From contig JAZSEW010000075.1 of assembly GCA_045531895.1 (NCBI GenBank), forward strand, positions 52,539 to 116,538: a stretch of 64,000 nucleotides of DNA. Reading direction: 5' to 3'. Source of the stretch: SIG299 sp045531895. Lineage in GTDB: Bacteria > Bacillota > Clostridia > Lachnospirales > Lachnospiraceae. Under the pieces are notes generated by a model that saw only the letters and a program-made list of their open reading frames with translations, searched no databases and was not told the origin of the DNA. How positions within the stretch are numbered: position 1 is the stretch's first letter; every line of letters begins with the position of its first letter. Below are positions 59,328 to 64,000 of this stretch, one piece after another. A program made the position numbers and the translations under genes.

Positions 59328-60737
59328 TCAGACATCTTCTCCACGCTTTTTCTTAAGTGCTGCCACATTTGCATTCACCTGCTTTTTGTGAAGCGGATAC
59401 CAGAACCATAAAATCAATGCCAAAAGCAAAAATCCTATCGCCGGAACCAGGGTGGAAATATTAAAAATCCCTAATGTTACTGATGGTTCAAAAGCAGTTG
59501 AATCACTGTATCCTATCCAGGTCAGAAGTCCTCCCGATACTCCGGCTGCCGCAGCCTGCCCAAGCTTTCTTGCAAAGGAATATAGTGCATAAACCGAACC
59601 ATCCTCGCGAATTCCATTTTTCAATTCAGAATAATCGATAACGTCCGTAATCAATGACCAGTTTACCATGGAAAACATACCAAGCCCCAGCCAGCAAAGA
59701 GTCATCAGTGCCACATATACCCATACATTTTCCGGACGAATGATAAATAACGCAAAGCAAACCACTGCTGCCAGAATATTTGCAACCACACTGACTTCAG
59801 CTTTACCAAATTTACCCGCTACCGGTTTTGCCAGACCTGCTGCAATGAACATGGCAATTACCATGGTGATGGTAGATGCGGACTGGGCCGCAGTATTACC
59901 ATAAAAATTCGGGTACACATAGTTTGCCATGGACTGCATCGTAAGCTGTGCCAACAGCATAACCACGGACGCTGCAATAATAGAAATCAGTGCACGGTTG
60001 TTAACTGCATTCTTTAACATAACAAACACACTGCTGTTTTCATCCTTCTGCTTTACCTCGGTAGAAAACTTCACACGTTCTGTTGTCAGCCAATAACAAA
60101 GTAGATAGCATCCCACTGCCAAGACAGAAAACACACCTGCAATTATTGTAAATGCCCCTCCATCTAACACCGTATTTCCAAGTGCATCTGTTTTGTAAGC
60201 AAGTATCGGTACTCCTGCACCAATAATCAATCCTGCTAAAGTTCCTCCCAGACTGCGGTACGTAGATAATGACTGTCTGTCTCCCGGCTCTGCCGATACA
60301 GCGGAAGCCATGGAGCCATACGGAATATTAATCGATGTGTAAAAAATGGAACCCCACAAAATATAAGTAACAAACAGCCAGCCAATTTTAAACCACATCG
60401 GCATACCGGAAAAACCGCTCTGATAAATCAGGAAAGAAGCGATTGCCACCGGTCCGCACATTCGTAAAATCCATGGTTTAAATTTTCCTGCTTTTTTCAC
60501 TTTTGCCCTGTCACAAATTCGCCCCATGGCCACATCGGTAAACGCATCCACAAACCTGGCTATCATCATTACGATACCAACTACCGCAGCAGAAACGCCC
60601 ATCACATCGGTATAAAATTTTAACAAAAAACTGGAAGATAAAATAAAGGTAAAATCATTACCAAAATCTCCAAATAAATAACCCAGTTTATCTCGTATTC
60701 CAAATTTTCTTACCGTCTCCGTTTCTTTTTTCTTCAT
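59328..60737 (-). CDS. GPH family sugar:cation symporter (MelB-like MFS)
   Basis: 469 residues, about 12 membrane helices. Start region KLGYLFGDFGNDFTF is typical of the GPH family, with FVDAFTDVAMGRICDRA near residue 55-70 (the conserved helix 2-3 loop) and DRQSLSTYRSLGGTLAGL as a further hallmark. It imports a sugar or glycoside with Na+ or H+. ATG at 60737 has an AGGG site 7 nt upstream; a longer reading from 60785 is less likely. Divergent from the GntR regulator and followed by the SGNH esterase. Confidence 0.92.
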   Translation of the reverse strand: MKKKETETVRKFGIRDKLGYLFGDFGNDFTFILSSSFLLKFYTDVMGVSAAVVGIVMMIARFVDAFTDVAMGRICDRAKVKKAGKFKPWILRMCGPVAIASFLIYQSGFSGMPMWFKIGWLFVTYILWGSIFYTSINIPYGSMASAVSAEPGDRQSLSTYRSLGGTLAGLIIGAGVPILAYKTDALGNTVLDGGAFTIIAGVFSVLAVGCYLLCYWLTTERVKFSTEVKQKDENSSVFVMLKNAVNNRALISIIAASVVMLLAQLTMQSMANYVYPNFYGNTAAQSASTITMVIAMFIAAGLAKPVAGKFGKAEVSVVANILAAVVCFALFIIRPENVWVYVALMTLCWLGLGMFSMVNWSLITDVIDYSELKNGIREDGSVYALYSFARKLGQAAAAGVSGGLLTWIGYSDSTAFEPSVTLGIFNISTLVPAIGFLLLALILWFWYPLHKKQVNANVAALKKKRGEDV

Positions 60738-60908
60738 ATCTTTGCCCTGCCCCTTCTCAGTATTACGGCATACTTTTATATGCATACAAGCACTTTTGCT
60801 TTTCGTCCCTATTTTGTTTGTTTTTTCTATTTTTTATCCAGACTTTTTTGCTCTTTTATGCACTTTACACAATAATTTTATAATTTTTTTAGGTTCTTTC
60901 CATATTTT

Positions 60909-60952
60909 CTTGTATACAAGTTATTGACCTTTCTCCCATTTTCCCGTATAAT
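60909..60952 (+). promoter_or_regulatory. gntR promoter with GntR-type operator palindrome
   Basis: TTGACC (60924-60929)-17 bp-TATAAT (60947-60952), a strong promoter for the GntR gene. Just upstream sits the perfect 12-bp palindrome CTTGTATACAAG (60909-60920), close to the GT-N-AC core bound by GntR/FadR-type repressors. A related half-site CATACAAG at 60783-60790 lies in the divergent leader of the GPH gene. The 268-base gap 60738-61005 holds both control regions. Confidence 0.75.
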
Positions 60953-61005
60953 AGATACAGACGGAACATTATCCCGCATACTACAGACAAACAAGGAGAA
61001 TTACC

Positions 61006-61701
61006 ATGGAGAATCATAAACATGCCGGCACTTACCAACAAGTATACCGACAACTAAAGGAGGAAATACTTCATTTAGAACTTCCACCGGGAGCCTCCAT
61101 CGGCGAAATAGAAACTGCCACCCGGTTCCAGACATCCCGTACCCCGGTTCGCGACGCTTTTAAAATTCTGGAACTGGAAGGACTTTTAGAAATCAAGCCA
61201 CATATCGGTACTTTTGTATCCCTCATTGATTTGCGGACAATCTCAGACATCCTGTATATGAGATGCACTTTAGAAAAGTCCATTTTTTATGAACTGGCTC
61301 TTTCCCTCGACAAATCCCAGGAATACAAAATCTGCCTGTTGCTTCAAAAGCAGAAAGAACTTCTGGAATCCGATTTACCAATTGAAGAACTCGGTCGTAT
61401 CTTTATTGTGCACGATAATGAATTCCACTATTCATTATACGAACTGGCAGGCAAAAAAAATATTTCCATGTTCTACTCTGCCATCAACTCCCAGTATGAA
61501 CGATTCCGTACATTTATCAATCTGGGCGGAAAAGACGAGCTGGAGCGATTGTATAATGAGCATGAACAAATCTGGAACTGTATTGTTTCTAAAAATTTTG
61601 AAAAACTAAATGAGTGTATCAGTCATCACCTGTATGATGGTTTTAACTCCAGTATGAAAGTTATCCGCGATTATCCGGACTATTTTACTACATCAGAATA
61701 A
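61006..61701 (+). CDS. GntR-family transcriptional regulator, FadR/FCD subfamily
   Basis: 231 residues. N-terminal winged helix-turn-helix (TYQQVYRQLKEEILHLELPPGASIGEIETATRFQTSRTPVRDAFKILELEGLLEIKPHIGTFVS), C-terminal FCD effector domain with the metal-type residues (FIVHDNEFHYSLYELAGKKN). FCD regulators bind sugar acids or similar small acids. It sits between the GPH symporter/esterase unit and the GH2 gene, so it probably controls both. GGAGA ribosome site 6 nt upstream. Confidence 0.94.
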   Translation: MENHKHAGTYQQVYRQLKEEILHLELPPGASIGEIETATRFQTSRTPVRDAFKILELEGLLEIKPHIGTFVSLIDLRTISDILYMRCTLEKSIFYELALSLDKSQEYKICLLLQKQKELLESDLPIEELGRIFIVHDNEFHYSLYELAGKKNISMFYSAINSQYERFRTFINLGGKDELERLYNEHEQIWNCIVSKNFEKLNECISHHLYDGFNSSMKVIRDYPDYFTTSE

Positions 61702-61763
61702 GAGCTATTATAACAACAAAAGAACTATCAAATAAAAATAAGGAGCAAAACAAGGAGGATTGT

Positions 61764-64000
61764 ATGAGACAGATTATTAATTTCAATGCAAAATGGGCGT
61801 TCACGAAGAATGCCGATGCCGTGCCAGCTACACTGCCGGAAAAATGGGATTTTGTCAATATCCCGCATTCCTGGAACGCCATCGACGGTCAGGACGGTGA
61901 TGCCGACTATTATCGTGGTGTTTGTTACTATGCAAAAAAACTTTCCAAACTCGATTTACCAGAAGCTGACCAGTACTACTTAGAATTCCGCGGTACCAAC
62001 TCCTCCGCTGATGTTTATGTTAACGAAAAGCACTTAGGTCACCACGATGGTGGTTATTCCACCTGGCGCGTTAACATGACAGATGCTTTAGAAGCAGAAA
62101 ATCTGGTAGTGGTTGCCGTTGACAACCGGGCAAACCAGACCGTTTACCCGCAAAACGCTGACTTTACCTTCTATGGTGGTATGTACCGTGATGTAAACAT
62201 CATTGCAGTAAATAATTCCCACTTCGACCTCGATTATTTCGGAGGTCCGGGACTTGCTGTTACTCCTGTTGTGAAAGGTGAAGACGCGGAAGTTACCGTA
62301 GAAAGCTTCCTTACCAACGCAAAAGCAGACCAGAAGCTGATTTATAAGTTAAAGAGACCTTGCGGATGTCTCGTTGCTGAAACAACTGTTCCTGCAACAG
62401 AAACCAAGGTTACCTTAAATATTGAAAAAGTTCATTTATGGCATGGTCGTAAGGACCCATACCTTTACACTGCTGAAATTTCTTTAGTAGAAGGCGATGA
62501 GATTATCGATGCTGTCAGCACACGTTTTGGCTGCCGTACCTACAAGATTGACCCACAGGAAGGGTTCATCTTAAACGGCGAATCCTATCCGCTCCGCGGT
62601 GTTTCCCGCCATCAGGACAGATGGGGCATCGGTAACGCACTGCTTCCTGAGCATCATAAGGAAGACATGGAATACATCTTCGAAGTAGGTGCCACCACCA
62701 TCCGTCTTGCCCACTATCAGCACGACCAGTATTTCTACGATTTATGTGATGAATACGGTATGGTTATCTGGGCAGAAATTCCTTACATTTCCACCCATAT
62801 GCCGGGCGGTCGTGAGAACACCATCTCCCAGATGAAGGAACTCATCACCCAGAATTACAACCATCCATCCATCGTTGTCTGGGGTTTATCCAACGAAATT
62901 ACCATGGGTGGTGCAGCAGACCCTGACCTGTTAGAAAATCATCGTATCTTAAATGATTTATGCCATGAAATGGACAAGACCCGTCTTACTACCATGGCCT
63001 GCGTTTCCATGTGTGACATGGACGAAGAATACGTTCACATTCCAGATACCGTTTCCTACAACCACTACTTCGGTTGGTACGGCGGCGATACTTCCATGAA
63101 CGGTCCTTGGTTTGATAAATTCCACGAGAAATATCCAAATCAGCCAATCGGTTGTTCCGAGTACGGTTGTGAAGCGCTTAACTGGCACACCTCCAATCCG
63201 GAACAGGGTGACTACACCGAAGAATATCAGGCATACTACCACGAAGAATTAATCAAGCAGTTATTCACCAGAAAATATATGTGGGCAACCCACGTTTGGA
63301 ACATGTTTGACTTTGGTGCCGATGCAAGAAATGAGGGCGGTGAAAACGGCCAGAACCACAAGGGCTTAATGACCTTCGACCGTAAGTACAAGAAAGATTC
63401 CTTCTATGCTTACAAAGCATGGCTCCGTGACCCTGCAGAGGCTCCTTTCGTACACCTTTGCGGCAAGAGATACGTAGACCGTGTAGAAGATGTTACCAAG
63501 GTTACCGTTTACTCCAACTTACCTGAAGTAGAACTCTTTGCCAACGGCAAGAGCCTTGGCAAGCAGACCAGTGACGTTCACTTCTTCTACTTCGATGTGC
63601 CAAACGTTGGCAAGACAGAATTAGTTGCTGTTGCAGGTAACTGCAAGGATTCCGGCGTAATCAACAAGGTAGACAAGTTTAATGAAGCTTACCGCCTGGT
63701 AGAAAAGGGTGCCGTTCTTAACTGGTTCGACATTACCGCACCGGAAGGCTACTTCTCCTTAAACGATAAGTTATCCGACATCATGGCTAATCCAGCAGGC
63801 AAGGCATTCTTCATGCAGATGATGGGCAGCATGACCGGTGGCATGATGGGTGGCGACAGAACACCCGCCGAAATGATGGCTCAGGCCGACGGCATGATGG
63901 CAATGCTCGGAAGCTTCACCGTACTCCGTATGGTAGGCCTTATGGGTGCAGCAGGCGTAAAGATGACCAAGGAGCAGTTACTTGGACTTAACGCAGAACT
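61764..64000 (+). CDS. GH2-family beta-glycosidase, C-terminus outside window
   Basis: 745 codons present, frame open to the right edge. N-terminal sugar-binding sandwich (MRQIINFNAKWAFTKN ... YYLEFRGTNSSADVYVNEKHLGHHDGGYS), immunoglobulin-like middle, then a TIM barrel with LRGVSRHQDRWGIGNAL, acid/base in VWGLSNEITMGG and nucleophile Glu in IGCSEYGCEAL, and ATHVWNMFDFGADARNEGG. A Met-rich helical tail follows (about 670-745). Cleaves beta-galactosides or beta-glucuronides; which cannot be told. ATG at 61764 has AAGGAGG 5 nt upstream. Placed 62 bases after GntR, perhaps co-transcribed. Confidence 0.92.
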   Translation, partial: MRQIINFNAKWAFTKNADAVPATLPEKWDFVNIPHSWNAIDGQDGDADYYRGVCYYAKKLSKLDLPEADQYYLEFRGTNSSADVYVNEKHLGHHDGGYSTWRVNMTDALEAENLVVVAVDNRANQTVYPQNADFTFYGGMYRDVNIIAVNNSHFDLDYFGGPGLAVTPVVKGEDAEVTVESFLTNAKADQKLIYKLKRPCGCLVAETTVPATETKVTLNIEKVHLWHGRKDPYLYTAEISLVEGDEIIDAVSTRFGCRTYKIDPQEGFILNGESYPLRGVSRHQDRWGIGNALLPEHHKEDMEYIFEVGATTIRLAHYQHDQYFYDLCDEYGMVIWAEIPYISTHMPGGRENTISQMKELITQNYNHPSIVVWGLSNEITMGGAADPDLLENHRILNDLCHEMDKTRLTTMACVSMCDMDEEYVHIPDTVSYNHYFGWYGGDTSMNGPWFDKFHEKYPNQPIGCSEYGCEALNWHTSNPEQGDYTEEYQAYYHEELIKQLFTRKYMWATHVWNMFDFGADARNEGGENGQNHKGLMTFDRKYKKDSFYAYKAWLRDPAEAPFVHLCGKRYVDRVEDVTKVTVYSNLPEVELFANGKSLGKQTSDVHFFYFDVPNVGKTELVAVAGNCKDSGVINKVDKFNEAYRLVEKGAVLNWFDITAPEGYFSLNDKLSDIMANPAGKAFFMQMMGSMTGGMMGGDRTPAEMMAQADGMMAMLGSFTVLRMVGLMGAAGVKMTKEQLLGLNAE

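Noticed and set aside
1..64000. Search for CRISPR arrays, insertion sequences, integrases and phage genes
   Set aside because: No regularly spaced direct repeats, no transposase or integrase motifs and no structural phage genes were seen.

Overview
The window looks like a piece of chromosome from a gut-type Clostridia bacterium, most likely a motile Lachnospiraceae. Reasons: moderate-low GC, strong AGGAGG-type ribosome binding sites on nearly every gene, Gram-positive lipoproteins, CUT1 sugar importers with LplABC-like permeases, many glycoside hydrolases, a choloylglycine-hydrolase family enzyme, LytTR/DUF3021 pairs, and chemotaxis proteins including a CheX-type phosphatase. No phage, insertion sequence, CRISPR array or rRNA was seen. 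Species cannot be named from the sequence alone.

Layout. 1-10.1 kb (minus strand) is a polysaccharide-utilisation locus: GH28, GH115, GH106-like hydrolase, L-rhamnose mutarotase and AraC regulator, then, behind a terminator, an LplB-LplC-lipoprotein importer cut by the left edge. It suggests use of a pectic or glucuronic-acid-bearing plant glycan. 10.2-13 kb has a chemoreceptor and an unusually short bile-salt-hydrolase-like enzyme. 13-16.4 kb has a small membrane protein, a LytTR-DUF3021 pair, and a TlpA lipoprotein / CXXC micropeptide / membrane ferredoxin operon. 16.5-19.3 kb pairs a second chemoreceptor with a membrane-anchored surface protein. 19.4-24.5 kb holds a two-component system and an ABC-2 exporter.

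24.5-31.2 kb is housekeeping and small unknown genes: a Gfo/Idh/MocA dehydrogenase, nitroreductase, Ogt, a PIN-like protein, an unknown protein, an odd tRNA-Ile(GAU)-like gene, an XRE regulator with a helical protein whose ribosome site sits in a hairpin, and a CorC/HlyC-type membrane protein. 31.4-41.7 kb has a large GH42-like hydrolase, a PfkB sugar-phosphate kinase, a CheX-like/CheY pair, a second LytTR-DUF3021 pair, an aminotransferase and a sodium-dependent transporter. 41.7-48.1 kb has an odd acidic protein, a YfbR-like nucleotidase and uvrBA with an SOS-like box.

48.2-64 kb is sensory and catabolic: a soluble sugar-sensor/diguanylate cyclase fusion, two AraC regulators around a UroD-like / aldo-keto reductase / M20 peptidase operon, a PlsC-like acyltransferase with a zinc ribbon, a sialate-O-acetylesterase-like SGNH hydrolase with a GPH sugar symporter, and a divergent GntR regulator followed by a GH2 hydrolase cut by the right edge. 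Glycan capture, sugar-responsive regulators and chemotaxis/c-di-GMP signalling are interleaved throughout. All functions are inferred from sequence motifs and remembered family features; no database search was run.
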